Assembly: GCA_030427985.1 (NCBI GenBank)
Contig: JAUIBH010000012.1
Location: forward strand, 1-64,000
DNA length: 64,000 bases
Direction of reading: 5' to 3'
From: Bacteroidia bacterium
GTDB taxonomy: Bacteria; Bacteroidota; Bacteroidia; Flavobacteriales; Flavobacteriaceae
A program made the position numbers and the translations under genes. Under the pieces are notes generated by a model. The model was not told the DNA's origin and made no database searches. It was given only the letters and a program-made list of their open reading frames with translations. Positions 1 to 10,751 of this stretch are shown here, piece by piece. Position 1 is the stretch's first letter; every line of letters begins with the position of its first letter.

Positions 1-337
1 TCACATTGAGCTCATTATTTTTTTTGAAGATCTCTGGATGTTCCAAGGGAAAACTGTGGTTCAGGTACACAATAGATTCTTCATCCAGGTCCATAGCCAC
101 CAAATCGATGCCCCGCATCAGCAGATATTTGGTGAGTACACCCATGCCCGGTCCAATTTCCAAGACATTGGTGTAACCATTCAAAGAAAGAGTATCCGCT
201 ATTTTTTGCGCAATGGTCTCGTCTTTTAGAAAGTGCTGACCTAAGTGCTTTTTGGCCTTTACGGCACCTTCTTCTTGAATGTTTTCGGTTTTCCTGGCTT
301 TGCCATTACCCAGTTTTCTTCTTTTCTTTCTGGACAC
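1..337 (-). CDS. ksgA: 16S rRNA (adenine1518/1519-N6)-dimethyltransferase KsgA/RsmA, N-terminal part (truncated by window edge); GTG start inferred
   Basis: Reverse-strand translation gives ...[48 protein letters not shown]..., the typical KsgA N-terminus with SAM motif I. Confidence 0.9.
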   Translation of the reverse strand, partial: MSRKKRRKLGNGKARKTENIQEEGAVKAKKHLGQHFLKDETIAQKIADTLSLNGYTNVLEIGPGMGVLTKYLLMRGIDLVAMDLDEESIVYLNHSFPLEHPEIFKKNNELNV

Positions 338-354
338 AGGAGTTTTTTTGCAAG

Positions 355-663
355 TTACTGGGAATTTTCTATATACACCCATGCCGTAACCCCAGATTCC
401 AACTGGAATTTTTTACGCTTGTACGCACTGGTCTCGTAGATGTCTGCTTTTTTTAGGTCAACTAGCGATACTTCATATACCGTGCCCGCTACCTTATCTT
501 CTCCATTTTTTGTGTGAAGCACTAGGGGATAGCGGCCATACACAGCATTTTCGAACCGTTTATAGCCAAACAAAAAATCTGGTTTTCCATTCAAAATACG
601 GCCAAAAATATACTCTTGAACCTGTAGATCTTGCAAGGTGCCGTAGGTAAAGAGATATTCCAA
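355..663 (-). CDS. gamma-glutamylcyclotransferase (AIG2-like) family protein
   Basis: [21 protein letters not shown]...; YGTL motif and AIG2-like length. Confidence 0.85.
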   Translation of the reverse strand: MEYLFTYGTLQDLQVQEYIFGRILNGKPDFLFGYKRFENAVYGRYPLVLHTKNGEDKVAGTVYEVSLVDLKKADIYETSAYKRKKFQLESGVTAWVYIENSQ

Positions 664-667
664 TAGA

Positions 668-985
668 TTAAGGGATTTGTTGGTGGACTACTTCAAGTTC
701 GGTTCTAAAGGCCACAAACTTATTGGGAAACTTGTTTTGGGCTTCTTCCCGTAACCGTTCGGCGTCAAACTCGTAATAGCATTCCAAAGTTTTGCGGTCT
801 GGAGAGGTATACTGGATGGAATAGGTGATGCCTCCCATGTCTTCTTCTACCAAAACCTTGACCATTTTGGCATGGGAAAATCTACCGGTTTTCAACATAT
901 CAGGAATATGTTTGTCCCGCATCCAGATAAGCCATTCATCATGGACGCTTTCATCCACATTTATGGTAACATTGTAAATCAGCAT
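668..985 (-). CDS. DUF4286 family protein
   Basis: MLIYNVTINVDESVHDEWLIWMRDKHIPDML resembles DUF4286 proteins. Confidence 0.75.
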   Translation of the reverse strand: MLIYNVTINVDESVHDEWLIWMRDKHIPDMLKTGRFSHAKMVKVLVEEDMGGITYSIQYTSPDRKTLECYYEFDAERLREEAQNKFPNKFVAFRTELEVVHQQIP

Positions 986-1021
986 TGACCTTGAATTTAT
1001 AGGCCTAAATGTAGGGAAGAA

Positions 1022-2815
1022 TTAGTTAATGGCATCGCCACGGAGCCTTCTAAAATTCTTTCGTGCCTGTGGGAAGTAATAGCTATCCTGATAGTTGTAG
1101 ATGATCTTTTCGTAATGACTTTTGGCCTTTTCGGGCTCATTCAGGATGTTTCGGTAGAGTTCACCTAGGGCAAAATGGGCATCATCGGCCAAAATCTCAT
1201 CGGAATAGAACTCCACAATTTTTTTATAGTTGAATTCCGCACTTTCATAATCCTTTTGAGCTTCCAAAAGTTCTGCCTGTTTTAAAAGAGCTTCATCCTC
1301 AATTTTCTCGCCTTTATGATTTTGTAAAATGTCTTCCAAAGCAGCAATGGCCTTTTTGTTTTTATTTTGATAGGCCATTAAGTCGGCACGGGCGTATTTT
1401 TTTAATGCGGTCTTTGTGGAATCTTCCAGGGAGTTATCCGAAATCAATAGGCTCAACTGCATGGCATCATTAGCGATGAGTTGTGAGGTAGAACCTCGAA
1501 GTACCTTGAGTTGCGTAAGGGCCCAATCAAAATCACCTTTATAAAAACTGGTCTGTGCTACTTTAAAACGGGCATTTTGACCCAAAACATCATTTTTGAG
1601 GCTTTTTTGCACTTGCGTGAAATTGATTAAAGCTTGATTGAATTGTTGATTATAGACCAAAATATCACCCAAAGCCAATTTTACATAGGCCACGGCCATA
1701 CGGTTCATGGGTAATTCCAGACTTTCTTTGAGCAACGCAATGGCAGGTTCCGGACGTTCTCTTTTAAACGTGAGGAAATTGGCATAGGCAATCTGAAGTT
1801 GAAGCGTTCTGCTTTGGTTTCCATACTCGGCCTCTAGATCTTGAAACTTCTTTTCCACTTCATCCAATGTCCTTTCGGTTGGATTCAGTAACGCAATGTC
1901 AATAAGATTGAGCTCGGCATTGAGTTTGGTTCTGGGTTCGTTGGCGTTGTCTACGATATATTCAAAAATGGCTGTGGCATTTTCAAGGTCATTGTCCTCC
2001 AAGGCAATCTCACCCAAATTCTCCAATCGGTCCATAGCATCATCGTCAGAACGCTTGAAAATGGCCTTTTCTTGACTGAAGGCACTGTTGTATTGTTTTT
2101 GTTGGACAAAGAGCCAACTCAACAATTCGTTCCAGAGAATGTCCGGATTTTTCTGGGCATTTTGAAGCAGCACTTTTCGGAGTAAGACGTTGTTGGCATC
2201 TGCTGGGTCTTCGGAAATAAAATCATCAATATTGCGGAGTACGTTGGAGCGCGAGGTACGTCCCTGCCAAATGAGATTCAGGTAGGATTGGTACATTTTC
2301 TCAATATCGCCCTGCTCCCCATAAATCCGGGCCAACTGAAAATCATAGTTCAACTCAGGTTTTAAAGCCATGGCCTTGGAATAGGCTTTTACCGCATAAT
2401 CCAAAAGGGCATATTTTTGAAAACGATAGCCCACACTGTAGCCATAATTGGGATTTTCATCAATCTTTTGAATGGCCTTATCATAATATCCAGTAGCTTG
2501 GTCCGCTTGGTCTTGGAGGGTGTAATTATATCCCAATTCAATAAAGAAAGTAGGAAAAGCATAGGGGTCATCTACCTTTTCCAGGAGGAAATTCTCTGCA
2601 TCTTCATACCGTTCCAATTGTTGATAGCAGGCTACCAATCCTTCTGAATAATCGGAGCGCCTTGGGTTTTGTTCCACCAATTTTGCATAGAAGACCACCG
2701 CTTTTTCATAATCTCCATCATTGAAATACTGCTTGGCCAGAAAGTCTTCCTGGGCATGGGCGTAGGTCAGTAGGCAAAAGCATGATATGAGAAATAGAAA
2801 GTATCGCAATAGCAC
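1022..2815 (-). CDS. tetratricopeptide-repeat protein with signal peptide
   Basis: N-terminal hydrophobic signal and multiple TPR-like repeats. Confidence 0.85.
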   Translation of the reverse strand: MLLRYFLFLISCFCLLTYAHAQEDFLAKQYFNDGDYEKAVVFYAKLVEQNPRRSDYSEGLVACYQQLERYEDAENFLLEKVDDPYAFPTFFIELGYNYTLQDQADQATGYYDKAIQKIDENPNYGYSVGYRFQKYALLDYAVKAYSKAMALKPELNYDFQLARIYGEQGDIEKMYQSYLNLIWQGRTSRSNVLRNIDDFISEDPADANNVLLRKVLLQNAQKNPDILWNELLSWLFVQQKQYNSAFSQEKAIFKRSDDDAMDRLENLGEIALEDNDLENATAIFEYIVDNANEPRTKLNAELNLIDIALLNPTERTLDEVEKKFQDLEAEYGNQSRTLQLQIAYANFLTFKRERPEPAIALLKESLELPMNRMAVAYVKLALGDILVYNQQFNQALINFTQVQKSLKNDVLGQNARFKVAQTSFYKGDFDWALTQLKVLRGSTSQLIANDAMQLSLLISDNSLEDSTKTALKKYARADLMAYQNKNKKAIAALEDILQNHKGEKIEDEALLKQAELLEAQKDYESAEFNYKKIVEFYSDEILADDAHFALGELYRNILNEPEKAKSHYEKIIYNYQDSYYFPQARKNFRRLRGDAIN

Positions 2816-2887
2816 ATTTTATTTCAAATATAACGTAGAAAAGCGGGGGATTCTGTTAAGCGAATCCAAATAAATCGATGAAATCCT

Positions 2888-4159
2888 CTAGTCAATCGTA
2901 TCAAAACCGCAGTAGGGAACCAAAACCTCTGGGATTTTGATGCCATTTTCGGTCTGATAGTTCTCCAATATGCCTGCCAATACCCGTGGCAAGGCCAAAG
3001 CGCTTCCGTTTAAGGTATGCGCCAATTGACTTTTCCCATTCTCATCTTTAAAACGAAGTTTTAGACGGTTGGCCTGAAAAGTTTCAAAATTGGAAACGGA
3101 ACTGATTTCCAACCACCGGTCTTGGGCGGTAGAAAACACCTCAAAATCATAGGTGAGGGCAGAGGTAAAGCCTAAATCACCTCCGCAAAGCCGAAGAATG
3201 CGATATGGTAATTTCAATTCCCGGAGAATATTTTTGACGTGCTCCACCATCTCATCCAAAGCTTGGTAGGAATTGTTGGGATGCTCCATGCGTACAATCT
3301 CCACCTTATCAAATTGGTGCAAACGGTTCAGACCGCGGACATGAGCTCCATAGCTTCCGGCCTCTCTTCGAAAACAGGGCGTATAACCTGTGTATTTGAT
3401 GGGGAAGTCGCTTTCGGCCAAAATATCGTCTCGGTGCAAATTGGTAACAGGAACCTCTGCAGTGGGAATCAAATAGAGGTCATCTGCCTGCACATGATAC
3501 ATTTGACCTTCTTTGTCCGGCAATTGACCGGTTCCATACCCAGATGCCTCATTCACCATAAGGGGAACTTGCATTTCGGTATAGCCAGCTTCGGTGTTTT
3601 TGTCCAAAAAATAAGCAATCAACGCACGCTGCAAACGGGCGCCTTTTCCTTTGTAAACGGGAAAGCCAGCTCCGGTGATTTTAACGCCAAGTTCAAAATC
3701 GATGATGTCATATTTTTTTGCCAATTCCCAGTGGGGTAGGGCATTTTCGGTTAATGTGGGTACGTCACCTTCACGAAAAACCTCTTCATTATCTTCCTCA
3801 CTGTTTCCAGCTGGGACAGAGTCATGCGGAATATTGGGAATGAGGTACAACTCTTCCTGCAAAGCAGTGGCTGTTGCATTTAGGTCATCACCCAATTGCT
3901 TTGAGGCTTCCTTCAACCCCGCAGTTTTTTCTTTTAGGGCATTGGCTTCCTGTGCTTTTCCAGATTTGAAGAGCATACCAATTTCCTTGGAAAGTTTGTT
4001 GGATTCGGCCAAGGTATTGTCCAATTCGGTTTGGATGGAACGTCTTTTTTCATCCAACTCGATGACTTTGGATAGTATGGGAGCGGCATCAATATTTCGT
4101 TTTTTTAAAGCAATGATGATGTTCTCCTTATTTTCTCTAATGGTCTGTAATTGAAGCAT
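2888..4159 (-). CDS. serS: serine--tRNA ligase (ORF track extends to 4198; MLQLQTIREN start preferred)
   Basis: MLQLQTIRENKENIIIALKKRN...; class II motifs FRREAGSYG...LHQFDKVE, NGSALALPRVLAGILENYQ. Confidence 0.96.
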   Translation of the reverse strand: MLQLQTIRENKENIIIALKKRNIDAAPILSKVIELDEKRRSIQTELDNTLAESNKLSKEIGMLFKSGKAQEANALKEKTAGLKEASKQLGDDLNATATALQEELYLIPNIPHDSVPAGNSEEDNEEVFREGDVPTLTENALPHWELAKKYDIIDFELGVKITGAGFPVYKGKGARLQRALIAYFLDKNTEAGYTEMQVPLMVNEASGYGTGQLPDKEGQMYHVQADDLYLIPTAEVPVTNLHRDDILAESDFPIKYTGYTPCFRREAGSYGAHVRGLNRLHQFDKVEIVRMEHPNNSYQALDEMVEHVKNILRELKLPYRILRLCGGDLGFTSALTYDFEVFSTAQDRWLEISSVSNFETFQANRLKLRFKDENGKSQLAHTLNGSALALPRVLAGILENYQTENGIKIPEVLVPYCGFDTID

Positions 4160-4220
4160 GGCCTTATTTTGAGCGGCAAATTTAGGGAATTTACCCATCT
4201 TACACTACAACGTAAACGAT

Positions 4221-4228
4221 TACCTTTG
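4221..4228 (+). promoter_or_regulatory. Bacteroidota -7 box TACCTTTG (TAnnTTTG consensus)
   Basis: Exact TAnnTTTG match about 25 nt before the ATG at 4253; no clear -33 element. Confidence 0.4.
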
Positions 4229-4252
4229 CACCGTCTAACTAAATAACCCAAT

Positions 4253-4633
4253 ATGATTTTTGAGCACTTTGCAGTAAATGTAGCTGATGCACCTTCGGTT
4301 GTGGAATGGTATACAATAAACATGGGCCTGAAGGCGCGTGTGGCCGATAAGAACCCTCCTTTTATGACCTTTTTGGAAGACAGCACTGGGCGTGTGGTAG
4401 TCGAGTTCTACCAACGTGCCGATGCTCCTGTAACTGATTTTTCTGGAGAAAACTCATTGAGTTTCCATGTGGCCTTTGTGTCTGAAAATGCAGAAGAGGA
4501 CAAGAAACGTTTGGTGGAAAATGGTGCTACTTTTGAGCTCGAGGTAAACTTGGAGGACGGTAGTCATATTGTGATGCTCCGCGATCCGTGGGGTATGCCC
4601 TTGCAATTGTGCCAACGAGCCAAACCTTTTTAG
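4253..4633 (+). CDS. VOC/glyoxalase-like family protein
   Basis: Vicinal oxygen chelate pattern FEHFAVNVADAPSVVEWYTINMGLK...IVMLRDPWGMPLQLCQR. Confidence 0.85.
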   Translation: MIFEHFAVNVADAPSVVEWYTINMGLKARVADKNPPFMTFLEDSTGRVVVEFYQRADAPVTDFSGENSLSFHVAFVSENAEEDKKRLVENGATFELEVNLEDGSHIVMLRDPWGMPLQLCQRAKPF

Positions 4634-5967
4634 TCACTGGTTTTTGTGGAATCCGCTGTTTGACGGGGTAAAATCCAGTCATTGTGGGCGAAGTGTTTCC
4701 AAGGGACACTGGCCAGGTCCACTTTGGGGTCAATAAATTTATAATATTCTCCACTGTTTACTTTGACCTTGTTGGTAACAAATACCTGAATATCCTCGCC
4801 TTTTTTAGCATATTCCTTTTTTAAACGCTGGGCAAACTGCCATGCAAAGTCAGGATAACAGGCCACCCTTCTCCGCTGTTTTTTGGTGAGATAGTCATCC
4901 AAATTAATAAAATTGACCTTGTCAGTCTCTTTGTAGACTACACGGTAGCGAATGGTCCCCGAACGACTTCTAAGCATCATTCGCCAGCTCAATCTGTGCC
5001 CTTCTTCCGTCCAAAGTACATCATCTTTAAAAGCATAATGGCGCAGTGGAAGCACCAATTGAACCACAAAGTAGATTCCCAAAACGCCAATGATTAGATT
5101 TCTATTTTTTGGTACGGTCAAGACTTGGTCGACCACAATTTCCTTGGTTTTTAGAAAAATATTCCGAATTGTTTGTGGCTCAAAAAAGAATACAGTGAAC
5201 GCTAAAGACAGGTAGGGGAAAATCCCAATCCTGAACACGTAGCTGTTGAACAGGTGAAAGAATACCGCCGCTCCAAAGGCAATTTTACGGGTGGGTTTCC
5301 AAAGCAGGGCAGGCACAATGAGCAAATCAAAGAAAATACCAAAGAAGGCTACAATTTTGTGCACCCATTTCTGCTGAAGCAGTTCTCCCACTAAAAAATA
5401 ATCGCTCTTGCTGTTCATCAAGATTTCAATGATACTAAAATCCAGCCAATCCCCATACAATTTGGCCACGGAGGCATAGGTGTACACAATGAACAATTGT
5501 AGAATAATGGTCCATCGTACCCAATTAGGCATGGTGTTGGAACGTAGTTTCGGATTTAACTTGGCGTCCAAGGAAGCATCTCTGCCAGCGGGCAAAAAGG
5601 CCATGATAAAGGCCAGGAGCATCAACAGATAATAGTGGTTGTTGTACGAGGTTTTCTGCATCAAGTATACTCCAGTCCACATAAAGGCAAAGGCAAAGGC
5701 ACTGAACCGGTATTTATAGCCAAGTGTAATCATAATGCCCAAGGTGCCCATTAGGGCAAAATAGATGTACATGCCGTTTCCAGGCAAGGGCTGGAGCCAC
5801 TCAAAACCTATAAAACTGAAAGTGAACTGGGGTTCAACAAGCGTTCTTCTAACCCACCCCGTAGCAATAGCCCCGTAGCATTCGGCACTGACCAAGAGTC
5901 CGTAGAAAATTCGGAAAACAACGAGTTGGGCGTTGTCTATCTTCTTAAAAAGAAACTGGTTGAGCAT
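4630..5967 (-). CDS. HTTM-domain membrane protein (vitamin K-dependent gamma-carboxylase-like N-terminus)
   Basis: Multi-TM; DNAQLVVFRIFYGLLVSAECYGAI..., PGNGMYIYFALMGTLGIMITLGYKYR. Confidence 0.8.
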   Translation of the reverse strand: MLNQFLFKKIDNAQLVVFRIFYGLLVSAECYGAIATGWVRRTLVEPQFTFSFIGFEWLQPLPGNGMYIYFALMGTLGIMITLGYKYRFSAFAFAFMWTGVYLMQKTSYNNHYYLLMLLAFIMAFLPAGRDASLDAKLNPKLRSNTMPNWVRWTIILQLFIVYTYASVAKLYGDWLDFSIIEILMNSKSDYFLVGELLQQKWVHKIVAFFGIFFDLLIVPALLWKPTRKIAFGAAVFFHLFNSYVFRIGIFPYLSLAFTVFFFEPQTIRNIFLKTKEIVVDQVLTVPKNRNLIIGVLGIYFVVQLVLPLRHYAFKDDVLWTEEGHRLSWRMMLRSRSGTIRYRVVYKETDKVNFINLDDYLTKKQRRRVACYPDFAWQFAQRLKKEYAKKGEDIQVFVTNKVKVNSGEYYKFIDPKVDLASVPWKHFAHNDWILPRQTADSTKTSD

Positions 5968-6897
5968 CTATTTGGAGATTAGATCCAGCGAAAAATTCCT
6001 GTCTTTTTTTAATTGCTCCCGCAATTCTTCAACGGAGTTGAACTTGTGTTCGTCACGAATGCGGTGTAAGATCTTGACCTGTATTTTTTGGTCGTAAAGG
6101 TTGCCATCGAACTCAAAAAAATTGATTTCTATACTTTTTTCGGTACCAGATACCGTTGGATTGAACCCAATGTTCATCATACCATAATATTCCTTCCCAT
6201 GAAGCATGCTTTTTGCCACATAGACCCCATTTTTTGGTATGAGCTTATACGTTTCGGCAATATGAAGATTGGCGGTGGGAAAGCCAAATCCTTTGCCCAG
6301 TCCCTTTCCTTTTTTAACGGTTCCGGTAAGCATATAGGCATAGCTTAGATAACTGTTGGCCGTGGCCACATCACCTTCTCTTAAGGCATTTCTGATTTTA
6401 GTGGAACTCACGGATACATCATCGATTTCCTGTGCGGGGATTTCTTCCACTTCAAAATCCAAGGTGTTTCCAAATGCCATTAAATCTTGGATATTTGCAT
6501 TGCGGTTGCGTCCAAATCTATGGTCATAGCCAATAATGATTTTTTTGGCCTTTAGGTTGTTCACTAGAATATCGCGGACAAATTCGGTTGCTGTAAGTCG
6601 GGAAAATGCCTTGGTGAACGGATGAATAATGAGATAATCCAGCCCCAAACCTTCCATAATTTGGGCTTTCTCCTCAATGGTATTCAATAGTTTTATATCC
6701 GTATCTTTCTGCAATACCATTCGTGGATGCGGGAAAAAAGTAAGTACGGTGGATTTCAATCCTGTGTTTTTGGCACTATTTATGAGACGTTCCAATATCT
6801 TACGATGGCCCAAATGAACCCCATCAAAAGTACCGATGGTAATAACGGTTTCATTTGTAAGATGCTTATATAGAGAAATGTCTTGGATTGTTTCCAC
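5968..6897 (-). CDS. ribF: bifunctional riboflavin kinase/FAD synthetase
   Basis: TIGTFDGVHLGHRKIL, IIIGYDHRFGRNR, GKGLGKGFGFPTANL, INFFEFDGNLY. Confidence 0.95.
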   Translation of the reverse strand: METIQDISLYKHLTNETVITIGTFDGVHLGHRKILERLINSAKNTGLKSTVLTFFPHPRMVLQKDTDIKLLNTIEEKAQIMEGLGLDYLIIHPFTKAFSRLTATEFVRDILVNNLKAKKIIIGYDHRFGRNRNANIQDLMAFGNTLDFEVEEIPAQEIDDVSVSSTKIRNALREGDVATANSYLSYAYMLTGTVKKGKGLGKGFGFPTANLHIAETYKLIPKNGVYVAKSMLHGKEYYGMMNIGFNPTVSGTEKSIEINFFEFDGNLYDQKIQVKILHRIRDEHKFNSVEELREQLKKDRNFSLDLISK

Positions 6898-6953
6898 CTA
6901 ATCAAGAAATAAAAAAAGGCTTATTTTTGAAATTGACTGACGCCTACATATGT

Positions 6954-9900
6954 ATGAAAGCTAAATTACATCTTGTTTTTTCAATAACCATACTTTTTAG
7001 CTGCTTTTGTACCTATGGACAGCAGGCGTATTGGAAATCCATCCCCAAAAAACCCAGTTATAAGAGTGCTTCCGTAAAGGATATGGGTAAAGCCAGGGCA
7101 CTTTTTTCCTTGGACAAAAATCTTTTCAAAGAAAAGCTTGAAGGTTTTTCCATTTCCAAAAAGGGAAAGGATGTCATATACCTTCCGGACAGTGATGGGA
7201 ACGTAATTCCTTTTATACTCAAAGAAACTCCTGTTCTTCACCCTGAATTGGCGGCAAAATACCCCCAGATAAAGTCCTTTACCGGGTTGAGCCTCAATGG
7301 AAAATACAAGATTAAACTCAGTAGTTCACATAAGGGGATAGAAAGTATGGTGATTGACCTAGGCAATCAAAAAACAGCCTTTTTGGAACCTGTGTTGAAT
7401 GATGACAATTCCTATGTTTTGTACAACAAGGGGGAGCGTTCAGGCTTGGAGAATAGATTTGTGTGTAAGACCGAAGTGATGCTGCAAGATAAAATGAAGT
7501 CTGGAGGGAGTACCGGAAAAATCATTGTTCCCTTGGTGGATGACCAGCTGCTCAGAAAATTCCGAATTGCCGTTTCGGCAAGCGGAGAATATACCGAATA
7601 TCATGGAGGTACGGTTGCGGATGCTCTGGCAGCGATCAATACAACCCTAACACGGATAAATGAAGTGTTTGAAACAGATTTGGGTGTAACCCTGGAACTG
7701 ATTCCGAACAATGACCTGGTAATTTTTACAGATCCTGATACTGATCCCTATAACGGCAGTCTGAACTCTCAAGTGCAAAATACACTTACATCAACCATTG
7801 GTGAAGCTGATTATGATGTGGGGCATTTGTTCCATAGCGTGGATGAACCTGAACAAAATAACGGTAATGCAGGTTTTATTGGTGCTGTTTGTGTTGATAA
7901 CCAAAAAGGAAGTGGATTCTCGGCCTCTTTTGAGCCGGAAGGCGATGTTTTTGATTTGGACTATGTGGCCCATGAACTTGGACATCAATTTGGAGCCAAC
8001 CATACCTGGTCCTATGAATCTGAGGGTACGGGTGTGCAGGCAGAACCTGCCAGTGGAACCACCATTATGGGATATGCAGGAATTGTTTTAGGAAACAATG
8101 TTGCTCCCAATGGGGATGATTATTTTCATTTTAACAGCATACTTCAAATAACCAATTACTTGCAAACGGTAGCTTGTGCACAAACAACCGTTCAAACCAA
8201 TTCGCCACCGGTACTAACGCCTGTAGGGGATTATAATATTCCAAAAGGGACTGCTTTTGTATTGGAAGGCGTGGCCACCGACCCAGACCCAAGCGATGTA
8301 CTTACCTACACCTGGGAACAAATAAACGATGGAGTGGTGACCACCAGTACTTTTGGTCCCACTAATCCCAGTGGAGCCAATTTTAGGTCGCTGCCGCCCA
8401 GCACTGACCCAGCGCGGTATTTTCCAAGATTGAGCGAGGTAACCCAAGGAAATTTAACCCAAGTAAACCCATTGGAAAATGATGCGTGGGAAACCGTTTC
8501 CGATATTGAGCGAACCTTAAGTTTTGCATGTACTGTTCGTGATAATGCTGCAGGCGGAGGACAAGTGGTTTCTGATGTCCTTGATGTAAACGTTTTTAAG
8601 GTAGCAGGCCCTTTTGTGGTGACTTCACAAGCTTCCAATGAAATTTACGAAGCAGGTTCAACACAAGAAGTTACTTGGGATGTAGCCAAAACCAACAGTT
8701 CGCCCATTGATGCGCAGACTGTGGATATTTTCCTTTCGTTGGATGGCGGGATGAGTTTCCCGATTACCTTGGCCGATGACACCCTGAATGATGGTTCTGA
8801 GGAGGTGCTTATCCCTGGGGATGTAACCAATTCAGCACGAATCATGGTAAAGGCCAGTGACAATGTATTTTTTGCCATCAGTGCATCAGACTTTACCATT
8901 GAGCAATCAGAAGTGGTCTTAAATTTTCAAGAGTTGTCCTTTACCGTATGTCAGCCCAATGATATTATTATACCTTTTACCTATAAAACCTTTGGTGGGT
9001 TCAGTGAAACATCAACTTTTTCTGCTGATGTCCCTGCTGGCTTGTCGGCATCCTTTTCTCCAACTCAGGCCAGTGCTGATGATACAGCGGTGGATTTGAC
9101 CATTTCCAATACCAATGCCATTGCAGCCGGCGTGTATGATATTACGGTAACAGCTACTTCCGCATCAGTAACCAAGAATATTTCCTTGTCTCTCACAATC
9201 GTAGACGGAACCTTTCCTGATGTTGTTCTTGCCTCACCTGCAAATATGCAAACTGCGGTCACCTTAAGCCCACAACTTAGTTGGGAGCCCAATCCTTTAT
9301 ATTCAAGCTATGATATAGAGGTGGCCACCGATGTTGGATTTACAGATGTTGTTTCATCGGCTACCGTGCCTTTCACATTTTACCAAGTAAATGGCTTGGA
9401 GGAACAGACCGAATATTTTTGGAGGATTCGCCCAAACAACGATTGTGGAACAGGAACTTTTGGTACTCCGTTTAGTTTTACCACAATTCAATTGGACTGC
9501 AAAAGTGTGGAGCCCAGAAACGGCCTTCCTTTGGAGATTTCCTCGATTGGAACACCCACAGTGACCAGTTCAATTCATTTTTTTGAAGACCTGCCCATTT
9601 CAGATATCAATGTGAATCTAGAGGTGAATCATACCTTTTTGGAAGATTTGATCATTACTTTGATTTCGCCTTCCGGGACGCGCGTGGCCCTTGTTTCAAA
9701 TACATGCGGGAGTTTGAACAATATCAACGCTGTTTTTGATGATGATGCTTCACCAATTGTATGTTCTGGAAATCCTGCAATAATGGGATCAGTGAGTCCA
9801 TTGGGTTCTTTGGCATCCCTCAATGGCGAATCCATTTTAGGCGAATGGATTTTGGAAATTAAAGACACGGCCGCAAGCGATGGTGGTGACTTGGTGGCTT

Positions 9901-10751
9901 TTTCCATGGATGTATGTGTGGAAGGAGCGTATAGGCCGGATGAAGACGAAGATGGGGTTTTTGATGATGGCGATGATTTATGTCTGGGTACGCCAAAAGG
10001 CGTTGAGGTGGACACCAATGGTTGTCCTGTGTTCAGATTTCCTTCAGACAATTTTGATATAGTAATTCAAAGTGAATCCTGTAGAAATAGCAACAATGGT
10101 TCAATAACCATAACACCATTTGACACCTCCATAACTTACTCGGCAGTATTGGATGGGGGAGGAACACCATCGAACGTGGACTTTACCGATGGGCATACCT
10201 TCCTAAACCTTGGAGCTGGAAATTATGCGTTGTGCATTACCGGGACCAATGGGCTGGTTACCTACCAAGAGACGTGTTTTGATATCAGTATAACAGAGCC
10301 CGATATATTGGACGTGGAAGCCATCACAAATGCAGAAACCTTGGATGTTACGTTAAGTGGGGCCGACTTCTACAATGTGGAGCTGAATGGAGTGGTGACA
10401 CAAACCGAAAGTTCCAAGCTCCAACTCCAACTGACTGAAGGAAAAAATGTGTTGCGCGTGTATTCCAATCTACCTTGTCAAGGTGTTATTGAAAAAACAG
10501 TGTTTTACACCACTCGTCCTATCCTATCCCCTAATCCTGTGGACTCGTTCACAGAAGTGTTTTTAAATGGATATCAAGGCAGTGTGGAAATCCAAATTTT
10601 TTCAGCAAATGGGCGTTTGGTCAGAACGGATTCCAAATTGGTCAGCGGGAACAATCTTGAGTTGGATTTGTCCTCCTTGTCCAAGGGCATCTATTATCTG
10701 AGTATAGAAAAGGAAGGTGTAAAGGAAATGTTTAAATTTATAAAGAGATGA
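6954..10751 (+). CDS. secreted reprolysin-type zinc metalloprotease with P-domain and T9SS type A C-terminal sorting domain
   Basis: HELGHQFGANHTW zinc site; P-domain segment with LGEWILEIKDTAASDGG; C-terminal SPNPVDSFTEVFL...LSSLSKGIYYLSIEKEG...KFIKR. Confidence 0.88.
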   Translation: MKAKLHLVFSITILFSCFCTYGQQAYWKSIPKKPSYKSASVKDMGKARALFSLDKNLFKEKLEGFSISKKGKDVIYLPDSDGNVIPFILKETPVLHPELAAKYPQIKSFTGLSLNGKYKIKLSSSHKGIESMVIDLGNQKTAFLEPVLNDDNSYVLYNKGERSGLENRFVCKTEVMLQDKMKSGGSTGKIIVPLVDDQLLRKFRIAVSASGEYTEYHGGTVADALAAINTTLTRINEVFETDLGVTLELIPNNDLVIFTDPDTDPYNGSLNSQVQNTLTSTIGEADYDVGHLFHSVDEPEQNNGNAGFIGAVCVDNQKGSGFSASFEPEGDVFDLDYVAHELGHQFGANHTWSYESEGTGVQAEPASGTTIMGYAGIVLGNNVAPNGDDYFHFNSILQITNYLQTVACAQTTVQTNSPPVLTPVGDYNIPKGTAFVLEGVATDPDPSDVLTYTWEQINDGVVTTSTFGPTNPSGANFRSLPPSTDPARYFPRLSEVTQGNLTQVNPLENDAWETVSDIERTLSFACTVRDNAAGGGQVVSDVLDVNVFKVAGPFVVTSQASNEIYEAGSTQEVTWDVAKTNSSPIDAQTVDIFLSLDGGMSFPITLADDTLNDGSEEVLIPGDVTNSARIMVKASDNVFFAISASDFTIEQSEVVLNFQELSFTVCQPNDIIIPFTYKTFGGFSETSTFSADVPAGLSASFSPTQASADDTAVDLTISNTNAIAAGVYDITVTATSASVTKNISLSLTIVDGTFPDVVLASPANMQTAVTLSPQLSWEPNPLYSSYDIEVATDVGFTDVVSSATVPFTFYQVNGLEEQTEYFWRIRPNNDCGTGTFGTPFSFTTIQLDCKSVEPRNGLPLEISSIGTPTVTSSIHFFEDLPISDINVNLEVNHTFLEDLIITLISPSGTRVALVSNTCGSLNNINAVFDDDASPIVCSGNPAIMGSVSPLGSLASLNGESILGEWILEIKDTAASDGGDLVAFSMDVCVEGAYRPDEDEDGVFDDGDDLCLGTPKGVEVDTNGCPVFRFPSDNFDIVIQSESCRNSNNGSITITPFDTSITYSAVLDGGGTPSNVDFTDGHTFLNLGAGNYALCITGTNGLVTYQETCFDISITEPDILDVEAITNAETLDVTLSGADFYNVELNGVVTQTESSKLQLQLTEGKNVLRVYSNLPCQGVIEKTVFYTTRPILSPNPVDSFTEVFLNGYQGSVEIQIFSANGRLVRTDSKLVSGNNLELDLSSLSKGIYYLSIEKEGVKEMFKFIKR

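Noticed and set aside
3239-4154. Plus-strand ORFs of 166 and 159 aa over serS
   Set aside because: Antisense shadow ORFs of a clear serS gene; no domain logic
8306-10051. Minus-strand ORFs (110, 84, 75, 140 aa) inside the metalloprotease gene
   Set aside because: Ser/Thr/Pro-rich shadows of a strongly coding opposite strand
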